Shown piece by piece: positions 54,960 to 64,000 of a stretch of 64,000 bases of DNA. How positions within the stretch are numbered: the first letter of the stretch is position 1; every line of letters starts with the position of its first letter. The notes beneath the pieces were generated by a model. That model was not told the origin of the DNA, searched no databases, and worked only from the letters and a program-made list of their open reading frames with translations. The stretch comes from Phytophthora sp. 'mugwort' (Eukaryota > Oomycota > Peronosporomycetes > Peronosporales > Peronosporaceae): contig JAUCEF010000001.1 of assembly GCA_033558025.1 (NCBI GenBank), forward strand, positions 2,976,001 through 3,040,000. Direction: 5' to 3'. A program made the position numbers and the translations under genes.

Positions 54960-56035
54960 CTGGCCGCTGACAAGGAAGCCAAGGTCAAGTGATTCACGCC
55001 ACGCCAGAGAGCCCGGCTTCGTCGATACGAGTGGGTTGATGGCCTGCCCTACTATCGAGTAGAACCTATGAACACCCACGGGTAGTCGTACCAAACGACG
55101 AGGATGGCAAGTTGGCATCCTTCAGGAGGTGCACGATGCGCCGTCCAGCGGTCACTTGGGCCGCGAGAAGACCTTCCAATCGGTTCTCAGTACTTTTGGT
55201 GGACCCACATAAACAGGTGGGTCGCACTGTACATGAAGACATGTGAAAACATGTCAGAGGGTGAAACCTGCCGGGCACGTCTCGACTCCCTTGTAGAGCC
55301 TGCCCGTTCCAGCGGACTGCTAGAAGTCGATGAGTCTGGATTTCATCTTCGGACTTCAATACGACGGCCTCGGAAACACAGGCATCTTGGTGTTCGTGTG
55401 CCATCTGAGCAAGATGGTCGTCTTGATCCGGTCAAAGACCCACTGACCGGGGAACAGGCTGCGAAGCTGTTCCTGGACGATGATGACGTTTTCCGCTATC
55501 ATGGCCTGCCGGAGACAATTGTCTCCGATGTGACCCGCGATTTACCGCTGCGTTCTGGCGAACGCTGTTCCAATTACATGGAACGAGGCTGCACATGTCC
55601 ATTGCCGATCATCCTCAGACGAATAGACAGACGGAGCGTGTCAACCGAGTGCTTGAGGACACTCTACGCAGTGTCTGTGCTGAGGCTCCTCGCACTTGGT
55701 CAGAACGCCTGTCCGTAGTTGAGTTTGCACTCAAAAATGCTGTTCACGCATCGACTGCGTATATCCCATTCTATCTGAATGGCTAACGCCATCCACGGGT
55801 GCCGCTCACGTTGCGAGGCAGCACCCCGTCTTCAGTTCTAAGTGGGGGAGAGGCTCGGGCAGCACTTTCCTCTCAGGTTTCGGACATGAGACCGGTTTCC
55901 TTGCGGAAACAAGTGGAGTCTTTTATAGACACCAGGCTAAACGTAATCAGCCGTGTCCGTGATGTCATGGCAGCGGCACAGGACAAACAAAAGAGTAGTA
56001 TGACAAGAATGGAAGGGGAAATTTGAATGTGTTTA
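54960..56035 (+). pseudogene. Integrase of element C'
   Basis: Zinc-finger region in shifted pieces (SGHLGREKT block seen across frames near 55150), core first Asp near 55340 out of frame, IVSDVTRD second Asp (about 55525), and DHPQTNRQTERVNRVLEDTL with the catalytic Glu (55595-55786). The C-terminal part VSLRKQVESFIDTRLNVISR is at 55799-56026. Four or more shifts. Confidence 0.75.
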
Positions 56036-56759
56036 ATTTGGGTGAGTTAATCCTACTAGACACTAAGAACTTGCTACTCGCCATGGTAAGCTCCGTTGGG
56101 AGCAACAAGCTGAAGCACCTCTTCATTGGCCCTTCGCGGACCTAGCCAGGCATGGTGCGGCATATACCATTGACCTGCCTAAGTCGATGACGACCCACCC
56201 GACGTTCTACGTGGGCCATCTGCCATGATCCGCAGGGCTCACAGGTCCCAGCTCTTCAAAACGAGGCTGCGACCCTTCTCTCTAAGCCCAGGTCTCTTGT
56301 GGGGCTGCGGAAGGGGCTCCATACGAAGGAACCCAGGTTCAATACGCCGAGTATGAGTCATAGTGATACGGCTGGGAGTACGCAGGAGTCGCTCCCCCTG
56401 GGCCACAGGTCGCCGGAGGTCCCGAAGGAGGTACACCTCCCGCTGGACTCGGTCCATGGACACCCAAAGGGCATCCAGACGTTGGAAGACCTCATTCACG
56501 TCATTTGTACGGCAGTCGACCCGACCTTCAAGGGCCAACAAGTCGTCGGCCAGACGATTCACGTCGTCACGAATCGGCCCAAGGATCCCAGCGCTCCCGG
56601 CCTGGGCGGCGGCAGTTCCGCCCTCACCAAGTCCAAGCGCAATCTCAAGGACTCGACGACGAAGAACTGCGTCTTCAACGACCGAGATGGAGCCGAAAGC
56701 GGCACACCAGGTCCTGAGCCGGACCGGAGGGCGGCGCCTCATACTCGTACTCGTTCGAG

Positions 56760-56925
56760 GGCACCACTCCCTCTCCTCGATCGTAATGAGGAGACCCACT
56801 ACCACGTGGAGCATGTGCTCCGGAAGCGGTGTGTTCACGGGAAGCGCCAGCTCCGCGTGAAGTGGAGGGGGTACTCGGAAGCTGAGTGTTCCTGGGAGCC
56901 GTACGAACGGCGCAGGCTGACTGCT
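56760..56925 (+). pseudogene. Chromodomain of the element C' integrase
   Basis: ETHYHVEHVLRKRCVHGKRQ followed by LRVKWRGYSEAECSWEPYER is a clear chromodomain (three-strand sheet and helix, aromatic cage positions Y, W, W). It is in an open frame from 56299 to 57126 in which only this part looks like Ty3/gypsy sequence. The opposite strand is open across it too. Confidence 0.8.
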
Positions 56926-57761
56926 CGAAGGCTGTCGCGATCTGGGAGCAGAATTGGCGGCGGCTTCGTAAGTAGTTCGGGCTTTCTTGCCCGAACGGGG
57001 TGTGGCCGTAGAACCAAGACCATATCCGCGCTCATCATGAGCGCTAGAAGCGGAATGCTTCTGCAGTTCTTGAGAGAGCTGCCGTTTGCCTACCACATGG
57101 GCAAACTTAATACGCAAATCTCGTAGGTCAAGGATGGCCTCCAGGTGAGATCCTGCCGGTGAACCTCGAGTTGTCCTTGTGAGCAGCGCGTAGCTGCCAC
57201 TTCCAAAAGACGATCTCGGCCTTTATGGAAAGAGTCATAGTGTGGGGCATCACGGTTGGATAGCCCCAGCACAGGTCGCAGTCCGGACCGGAGCTCTTGC
57301 CTACTTCGTCGGCTCGTGAACTCCTTGAGGGAGATGTTGTGCGGTGTCGGGAGCATGCATCGAGCAATGCTCATGTTCTGAAACAGGGGCTGATTAGCCA
57401 CCAGATGGCGCTCTGAGCGCCCCGAAAAGAGCGGCCGCCAAGAAGCACACGAGGCGGCTGAGGCTGACCCATGTAGGCGTCGGCTCCGTGGGACTCCTCA
57501 GGAGGGAAGTACCCGGGAGCGTAAGGCGGTCCCCGACGAACAGGTGAAGAGTACTTCACAGGCGACCGAGTCGCAGGGCCCGCAATTCCTTATGAAGAGC
57601 AGCCTGGTACTCCGACTGCTGCCCGTCGAGATCGTTGGAGATCTCTCGGCCGCTTTGGCCGTCTTCCTCCTCATCGGAAGAACTGAAGAGGCCCTTGTTC
57701 GTGAACGTGATGGTCCCATACCTTTCACGGATTGGAGACCGGGAAGCAGCCTACCGCTTTC

Positions 57762-57830
57762 GGCTGACTTCCGAGGCTGCTGCAGCCTTCGCAGCCTTGA
57801 CGTGGGCTGCAGCAACCTCGGAAGTCAGCC
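57762..57830. repeat. Hairpin-forming inverted repeat in element C'
   Basis: Arms 57762-57787 and 57805-57830 match at about 24-25 of 26 positions around a 17-base loop (left arm starts GGCTGACTTCCGAGGCTGC). On the minus strand the hairpin encodes an Ala-rich helix. Confidence 0.85.
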
Positions 57831-58401
57831 CCAGTGAGCGTCAAGTTCTTGACCAGAGAACGAGGTTTATTTTCGTCCTCCTTGGGTGAGCCCGGGCTCT
57901 CTGGTGCTCGGGCATCTTCGGCGCGTCGCCATCGTCGCCGTGATGGCTAGACAGCGGGGTACGGGACCCAAGCGAGTCTGACTGACTCGGGTCGCCGTCA
58001 GACCCTTGACGAGCGGATTTTGTATCGCCCCAGGACATGGAAGGCTTGTCCGAGTTCTCCTCAGGCGTTTAAGTGCCTTAGGGGTCACCTTGGATGCCAC
58101 CTTGGTGGGTCCCTTAGCGGTCAAGCCTTCGCCAGATGGCTTAGAGCTCTTAGCGTGCTGCTTGGAAGCAACAGGCTTGGCAGGCACTTTCGCACCGCTG
58201 CCAGACCGAGTCTTGGCCATGTTTGAGATGGACGTGGAGAAGAAGAAGAGCACGAGAAAGTGCTCGGGCTCAAACGGAAATGAGCCGGCTGCGGAAACTA
58301 ACTGCAGCGAAGTCGATGTAATTCGATTTGGAGAGTGAAATGGGGCGACTTCCTTTCACTCGCCCTGAATGGCCGGTAAACCGAACCTACGTGGGGGAGT
58401 A

Positions 58402-58686
58402 TGTAACGGGGTTACATGATGAGTGCCAAGTCACTATTCAAAATGGTGTACCTAAGCTAAGTGATAGCTACATAATATATGTAGCCAACATCACTGTGAC
58501 GTCACGGTAATGACGTCACGGATAGGTGCAACACATATGGTACAAAGACCTCAGAGCCACCCATAAATCTACCTAATTTTGGTAACCGTTCCCCAGACCA
58601 GGAACTTGTGAACTGTCGCTCGCTGAGAGTTTTTATACTCTCCGGATGCTACACTTCCTGTGCGCAAGGTGTTGTGTGCCCCGTCA
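58402..58686 (+). repeat. 3' LTR of element C'
   Basis: TGTAACGGGG...CCCCGTCA, 285 bp, directly after the polypurine tract. Shorter than the 5' copies because a segment around the TATA-like box is deleted near 58565. Confidence 0.8.
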
Positions 58687-59745
58687 TATCCCCTCTCCGT
58701 CGATTGCCGTACGTCATTCACTCCGCGGTCGTTTGTGAACTCGCAAGTCCGTCTGTTGAGTGGCTTCTCGTGATCTCGGTGTTCGTAGGACCTCGCTCGT
58801 TCGTGTGGGGATGTCATGGGCCTGCCTCCTAGTTTTGGTTAGTATTTTGCGTCTCGAGCGCAGATTCGCAAATGAGGGTGACTTCTTTCTGACCGGCTCC
58901 CTGCGCATTTCGTCCGTCGGACTTCGATAGCGCTCCAAAAACCACGCCAGCCGCACATTCGCAGTCAATGTGACTCTTCAGCGGAATTTTCCTTCGTTCG
59001 GAGTCCCGGTCGTCTTCATCGCGGCCGTGGTCTTCGCGTGCACGAGTGTTCGGAGCTGATCCCCATCGCCGCTGCCTGTTTGTCCTGGACGCAGCTGTCC
59101 CTCCGTTCATCGTCGGTTGCGCGTTGGTCCGTCGCGCAGATGGCCTGTTACAGTATGTATTGGCTCGGTAGAACCCATCAATTTAATAACCGATATCGGG
59201 CCATTTCAATATTCTACATTTTATTACGGATTTAGCAAATACATTATGTGTAACAACGGTTTTATAACTCTTTTGTATTTACGCTTTAAGTGCAATTGTA
59301 AAAGAAAGTTAAAACTAGTTGTTTCAAACGCTATTATTGTGCGTGATCAAAGTACAAAATTGTGTTCTACAGCTGAAACAGAATTAGAATGTTAATTACA
59401 TATATTTGACTTTTGATTAAACCTCAATAATGTAAAAAAAGAAGTTTTCCTCTGAATTTGAATTGAGTTTGAGTTTGAGGTTGCTATTTCTAAGCTTAGA
59501 ACGCATAACAGAAAATAGTCCTTCTCCATTTAATTAGTTGTAAACATGTTGATCTTTCGAAGTGTCTATTGCCTTAATCTGAGAGTACCCACTGTCTGAA
59601 CTGAAAGCGAACAGAACCAGGCGTAACGGTACACACTGGTACACTTGACAATCACTCTCCAATGGTCTCCGTGTTTTCACAATTTCGGAAATTTGGAAAG
59701 GGTGGATCCCCCCCCCTTCCATTCGACAGTATCCACTCATCGTCC
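58687..59745. other. Spacer between element C' and the MULE
   Basis: GC-rich until about 59150, then strongly AT-rich. A minus-strand frame at 58829-59110 includes KIPLKSHIDCECAAGVVF, which is protein-like but not placeable. No other coding or repeat signal is recognised. A TTTGAG-rich stretch lies at about 59455-59480. Confidence 0.4.
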
Positions 59746-61399
59746 ATGGCGGCGCACAGTAAGCTAAAGCGCGCCGCGTCAGTGCGCTCGCGCCTGTTAT
59801 CCAGCGGTCGCGGATTTCGGTCGAGACAGAGGACGAGAGCGCCGACGACGAAGACTCTGTCGGAGGAGGTGGAGGACGAGGAGGAGGGGGAGGGGGAGAC
59901 GAGGAGCTGGCGGCGCGTACGAAGAAGCCGAGGGCACGGAGGTGGACAGTAACGGCGATGAAGTGGAAGCCGAGGAGATATCATGCGAGGCACCTCCTAT
60001 CGGACGCAGTTATTTCCCCAACTGGGGCGAATTTCACGAGACTGTGCTCGAGTACAGCGCAAGAACTTTCCAGATACGTAAGATACCACCGCCGACCTTG
60101 TAATTATTACTCACGCTATACCTACTGCTCAGATCTACACATCCGGCGGCATGACCCTAACGACAACGCGTAACAACCCCATCCTGAAGCAATGCGCACA
60201 TCGACTTCGATACCCTCTACGTTCATGTACTACAACAAGCTCATGCGGTGCACTCATGGCGGTAAAAAGCGGACTCGAGCTAAAAGTAACCGGCCGCGGC
60301 AAACTATACGGTGGACTGGATGCCACGCGCAGGTAAGACTTAACATGTTTTTGGGCAGACTAGATAAACTTCGCATGTTTAGCAGTTTGTGCGGATTTAC
60401 CTGACGCTGAAATACTGTGATCAGATCAATGCTTGCGTTCCGCTCCGCACCGACGGGCGGGCTGTCGTTGTTACGAACCACTACAAGGTTCACAACTACC
60501 CGCTCACCAAACGTCACTACAGTCAGTACTCAAATATCCCCCTCACGCGCCTACCAGCCGCGGTGACAGTGTCCGCCAGATGCGTTGCAACCAAGGTGAC
60601 CGCCGGACAATCTGGCACTACATCCGAGACAACGGCAACGAGAACAACAAGATGAAGGATTTGCACAACCTGCTTGCTCGCATGAAGACCGATGAATAGT
60701 CCGCCCCAACGCAGGAGGGTCGACTTACAAGATATTTGACCGACTTTCGGGAGGTCAACGGAAACACTGCACGAACGTTCGCAACAGCAGGTGTACGTCT
60801 GACTTTGGCTTGTGAATATCGTATCCAAACTTATCTTTCTTGTCGTAGGGTCTCCTTAATGCGCTTGTGTGGTCGACAAACCACATGCGCCAGATGTACG
60901 CTGCTGATCAGGAGGATCTCTTCATCGATGCAACCCACGGGACAAATTGCGAAAATTTCAAGTTGTTCAGTTTCATGGTTCATGGCGCCTTCGGCCACGG
61001 GCAGTTCGTTCAGGTAAGAATTGTCTGCGTGTTCGATAATGCGTCTGACTGACTAGTCTGAGGTCAAAATCGGTAATGTCTAACCCATCGGTTTACCTTT
61101 GTAGCACGCGTTCGTCGAGAACGAAAGGAAGGAAACGCTACGTCAAGTGTGCGAAGCCTAAAAAAAAACGAATCCGACGTGGGCGGAGTGCTTACAGTGC
61201 ATTATGATCGACAAGGACCTGACCGAGGTTGGTGTTCTGCGGATCGCGTTTCATGGTGTACGAATACGAATTTTGCTCTGCGAGTTTCACGTGAAGAAGT
61301 ACATGAAAGGCAAAATTCTGACGCGACCAAATACGGATTCACTCAGTTCCAGGCTAGACGTAGATCTACTCGAACTAGTACCAGTAGCTAGGACTGAAT

Positions 61400-62073
61400 G
61401 AATCGATCTTACTCTTCAAAATTCCAACAAGTCAACAGTATGGTATTGCTACTAGTGACCGTAGTACTGCCATACTCAACGAGCGTCTTTATGTTTGTAA
61501 ACCTATTAAAGGTGTTGATTACCAGCGGTAGGACGTCCTGCACGATCCGTGCGGGTCTCACCCGACGACTCCACGCACACAACGAGCGTGGATGATTCCT
61601 CTAGGTGCAGGCTAGGTTCTAGTAGCAGAACCGGCGCCGTGGACAGAGGTCATCTAAAATTAATTATCATGGTGGATGTCAAAGACAGTATTATTTATCA
61701 AGAATGCGAGTTTATCCATTCAAGAGAGTTGAGAGAGTGCTTGTCATCTGGCCCCAACAAGCGGTCGGACGACGATGCTAACGAAACCACGATGCTGTCC
61801 AAGGGCAATCTCACCGAGGCGGAGAAATGCCAGCTGTACGCGAAGCATGAGCGCGAGGCCAAGATGACCCAGAAAGAACTCGCCGAATGGTACCGCGTGA
61901 GGTTCGATTTGGCTAAGCCTCCTGCACAAGCCACGATATCCAACATACTGCGCATCTACAAAGACTGCCCTGTGGTGGCTGTTGATGACAAGGTCTACCA
62001 TAGCTGTAGCCCAAGGAATAAAAATCAGTCTGCACCGCTATCTATGTTTAGATAGCGAGGATCGAGTTCTGCA
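61400..62073 (+). mobile_element. Pogo-type transposon fragment with CENP-B N-terminal domain, inside the MULE
   Basis: Frame 61549-62055 contains NLTEAEKCQLYAKHEREAKM and TQKELAEWYRVRFDLAKPP, then QATISNILRIYKDC. This is the CENP-B-type helix-turn-helix of pogo/Tigger transposases. No DDE domain follows, so it is a fragment. MULE coding is recognisable on both sides (about 61390 and from 62074). A partly palindromic CAGTATGG...CCATACT stretch at about 61437-61480 may be a terminal repeat. Exact ends and a TA duplication are not resolved. Confidence 0.6.
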
Positions 62074-63316
62074 ATGGGGTTAGATAAGATATTGTCGCAG
62101 CTTGTAGCCGCCACACGGGATGACTATGAGTTCTCACGCTTGGTTAAAAAAACTCTGTCGAGCGCGCTCAGCGCGGCGGAGAAGGACGAGCTGCTCAGCT
62201 GCATTACGATGCTTGTCGGCGCCCATTCGGAGACCGCGTACGACGATGTTCTTAAGTACATGTTCTCCATTTTGACGACGATGCCCGACTCGCCAAGTGG
62301 AAGAAACATTTTATGGAGAACTGGCACTCGTGCCGCGATATGTGGGCATTACATCTTCGTGGGAACGTCGCTCATTTGGGAAATCATACGAACAACCGGT
62401 ACGTGCGCTGTGCCTGACGTCTGTCGACCATCCGTCCACTAACGCTTTACTGCTCCTGCACGTAGACTTGAATCCGGCTGGGGAAAGCTGAAACCCCACC
62501 TTAATAGAGGCGTGAAGCTGAACGAATCGTTACTCGGTGTCATGACGTACCAAGAGCGGTTTGAGGAGTCGTGGGAACGACCGGCTCGCCACCATTGGGG
62601 CAGTTCCCATTTCGGATGTTTCCGATGAGCTCCAGCGTCTTGCAAACCTGATTTCTGAGCATGCGTTTCAGCTCGTTCGAGAGCAGTGGAATCTTGCTCA
62701 TTTCATCCAGTACGAATTTCACAGCAAAGCTCGCCCAATCGAGTTGGTTCGCTACGTGCGAGCCCGTCGAAGAAGAGGACGAAGATCTCGACCGTGCCGA
62801 CGACATCACGGACGAATACAAGATAAACGTGATCAGGTGGCGGTGCGCTTGTTTGTTCTCGACGACGAGGCTGTTGCCATGTCGTCACGTCATTTTCGTG
62901 CGCAAAGCTAAAAAAGAATCCTTCCAGTGAATCCATTCAAGTTGAACTCGCGGTGGAAACTATCCTCGCACAAGGCATGGACTTCCGTGCCCATCGAATA
63001 TGACGACGATGAAGCAGGCATATGCGTTCAGGCCGAGTCTCCTATCCAGTCTGCGATGTCGCAGCCCGAAAAATTCAGACTCGCGCGCGACATCACCAAC
63101 GATATCTGCAGTCTCGCCAGCGAATTCGGGACGTCCAGATTTCATCGCATTGTACACTTCCTGAATAAGACCAAACATTTTTTTGAAACAAGGCACATTA
63201 CCCTAGTTGAAGACAGGGCCAGAGCCGCTACAATTTCTACACACCCAGTCGCAGGCCCAGCGACCTTCATCACAGTTCGAGTTCGACAACATACTTAACC
63301 ATGCGTGTGAGCTGTT

Positions 63317-63453
63317 AACCAGTCTACTGAGTCCGTCAACCAGTCTACTGAGTCTGTCGTCCAGTCTACGTAATCTGTCAACCAGTCTACTGAGTCTGTC
63401 GTCCAGTCTACGTAATCTGTCGACCAGTCTACTGATGCTAACCAGTGTACTGA
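63317..63453 (+). repeat. 21-bp minisatellite near the MULE 3' end
   Basis: About six units of AACCAGTCTACTGAGTCTGTC, with a variant GTCCAGTCTACGTAATCTGTC alternating to make a 42-bp higher-order unit. In one frame each unit reads NQSTESV; the variant unit contains a TAA. Confidence 0.85.
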
Positions 63454-64000
63454 GGTCGACTACCCGCCTGCTGAGTACGGTCAGTATCTGGACCAGATTG
63501 CTGGGTTGGATCAGTCTCAAAATTTGCAGTGTACACAGATTCATGTGCAGTCTCCAGTGCGGTCTGATGGGTCTCGTGTCCAAGCTTGTGAGTCCCGTGC
63601 CAAGTCGCGCTCGTCTCAATGTGAGTCCACAATGTTTGAGGACGAATCTGTCGAGTTGGGCGATGCGGTAGACGCGTCCGTCGGGCAGACTCCATCCAAG
63701 TGCCAGTCGCACCAGCCGGCGTTACCCAACAATTCGGAAGTTGTAACTCTCAGCGATTCGGAGGAGGAAAACCAGGTAGCTACTCATGACAGCGCGAGTG
63801 GGGTGCTGAACACGGGAGATCCGCCGTTCAGGATCGTGTCGCGAACGCGTGCAGTGGGCATCCAAAGATTACGAGGACGCAGCGTCAGGCCAAAGTCCAC
63901 AAGCGTATCGAAAACACAAAGCGCCGGATTGCGGAGCATATAACGGGCAGCGAGAACAACCTCAAGAATCTGCAGGTCCTTTTTCAAACCAAGGACCTCG

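Larger units (their letters stand above)
56239..58220 (-). pseudogene. Antisense reading frame of element C', unknown protein
   Basis: From ATG 58220 (MAKTRSGSGAKVPAKPV, Lys/Ala/Ser-rich) through shifted pieces. SEVAAAHVKAAKAAAASEVS lies at the hairpin and is followed by a TAG. LFSSSDEEEDGQSGREISND and SEYQAALHKELRALRLGRL follow near 57560-57700, then a Pro/Gly-rich piece (57371-57559) and LFQNMSIARCMLPTPHN (57401). The last 292-residue open piece (56239-57117) contains the coiled coil DDVNRLADDLLALEGRVDC and NEVFQRLDALWVSMDRVQRE. It overlaps the chromodomain on the plus strand. The coiled-coil end resembles that of the D antisense frame (LLxxxGRV...). Function unknown. Confidence 0.55.
51126..58686 (+). 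mobile_element. Element C': Ty3/gypsy chromovirus with antisense frame, nearly full length
   Basis: 5' LTR (left edge replaced by element B), gag, protease remnant, spacer, reverse transcriptase, RNase H, integrase, chromodomain, antisense reading frame, polypurine tract (GTGGGGGAGT at 58391-58400) and 3' LTR. Similar to C (34.7 kb) and, in pol, to D. All frames are defective. Protease has lost its active site by deletion. Confidence 0.85.
59746..63990 (+). pseudogene. MULE (Mutator-like) transposase gene with introns, decayed, 3' end near window edge
   Basis: The N-terminal part is acidic with a basic patch (TKKPRARR). A FAR1/MULE-type N-terminal domain follows: SYFPNWGEFHETVLEYSART, then FMYYNKLMRCTHGGKKRTR and VTNHYKVHNYPLTKRHYSQY. 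It is split by introns with GTAAGA/GCTCAG (60078-60131) and GTAAGA/GATCAG (60333-60424) ends. The catalytic part: DLFIDATHGTN (first Asp, about 60930), IMIDKDLTEVG (second Asp, about 61205), LCEFHVKKYM, and after the pogo insert ENWHSCRDMW and NRLESGWGKLK (Glu, about 62465). A SWIM zinc finger (CACLFSTTRLLPCRH) is at about 62845. Several shifts and stops. Cut-and-paste transposase, inactive. Confidence 0.75.

Noticed and set aside
63302..63453. Possible CRISPR-like array
   Set aside because: Units are contiguous 21-mers without unique spacers, in a eukaryotic transposon; a minisatellite.
1..64000. Secreted RXLR or crinkler effector genes
   Set aside because: No open frame combines a signal peptide with RxLR-EER or LFLAK motifs.
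1..64000. Intact rRNA or tRNA genes
   Set aside because: No rRNA similarity seen, and no sequence with both A and B boxes at normal spacing plus a cloverleaf.

Overview
The window looks like nuclear DNA of an oomycete, most likely a Phytophthora-like member of the Peronosporales. Host genes are compact and mostly intronless, and one combines PDZ, ankyrin and FYVE domains. Introns, where present, are short (60-105 nt) with GT-AG ends. The repeats are Ty3/gypsy elements with and without a second RNase H, PIF/Harbinger, MULE and pogo transposons, a mix common in oomycete genomes. No CRISPR array, rRNA operon or convincing free-standing tRNA gene was seen.

Layout. 1-7.9 kb is an intact host block: a partial methionyl-tRNA synthetase on the minus strand, a divergent 1000-residue coiled-coil protein, a possible small minus-strand gene, and a PDZ/ankyrin/FYVE protein. 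8.1-8.3 kb holds a broken fragment of a replication factor C subunit gene. 8.5-11.75 kb is a decayed PIF/Harbinger transposon with 29-bp terminal inverted repeats. 11.9-13.0 kb is an unrecognised decayed gene on the minus strand. 13.0-29.2 kb is a stack of rearranged LTR retrotransposons: copy A of family B (plus, truncated), element D (minus, chromodomain type), element E (plus, dual RNase H type) and copy A' of family B (minus, truncated). A solo LTR sits inside D and a probable SINE inside A. 30.2-34.7 kb is a host island: one apparently intact seven-exon alpha/beta hydrolase, a G-patch protein gene with an in-frame stop, a further decayed gene, and a gene tail that ends at the LTR of the next element. 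34.7-58.7 kb holds element C (truncated), the almost complete 13.3-kb element B with both LTRs, and element C' (chromodomain type). 59.7-64.0 kb is a decayed MULE transposase gene with introns, interrupted by a pogo-type fragment.

The most interesting signal is a recurrent layout in the retrotransposons. In elements B, D and C', the stretch between the integrase end and the 3' LTR carries a long protein-like reading frame on the strand opposite gag-pol. In D and C' this frame overlaps the chromodomain on the other strand. The predicted proteins share a plan (low-complexity regions plus predicted coiled coil) but no known domain I can name. Antisense accessory frames are known in the plant Tat lineage, and second RNase H domains have evolved in both Tat and oomycete elements. 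A set of antisense genes across different oomycete Ty3/gypsy lineages would therefore be a further parallel. In addition, family B is crowded with GATC/GGATCC words and element E with CYGAG/CTCRG words. Such family-specific word enrichment may mark binding sites for an element-encoded or host factor.

Nearly all retrotransposon frames carry stops or single-base frameshifts, and several lesions are shared between copies. The copies therefore probably spread from already defective templates helped in trans, unless part of the damage is sequencing error.
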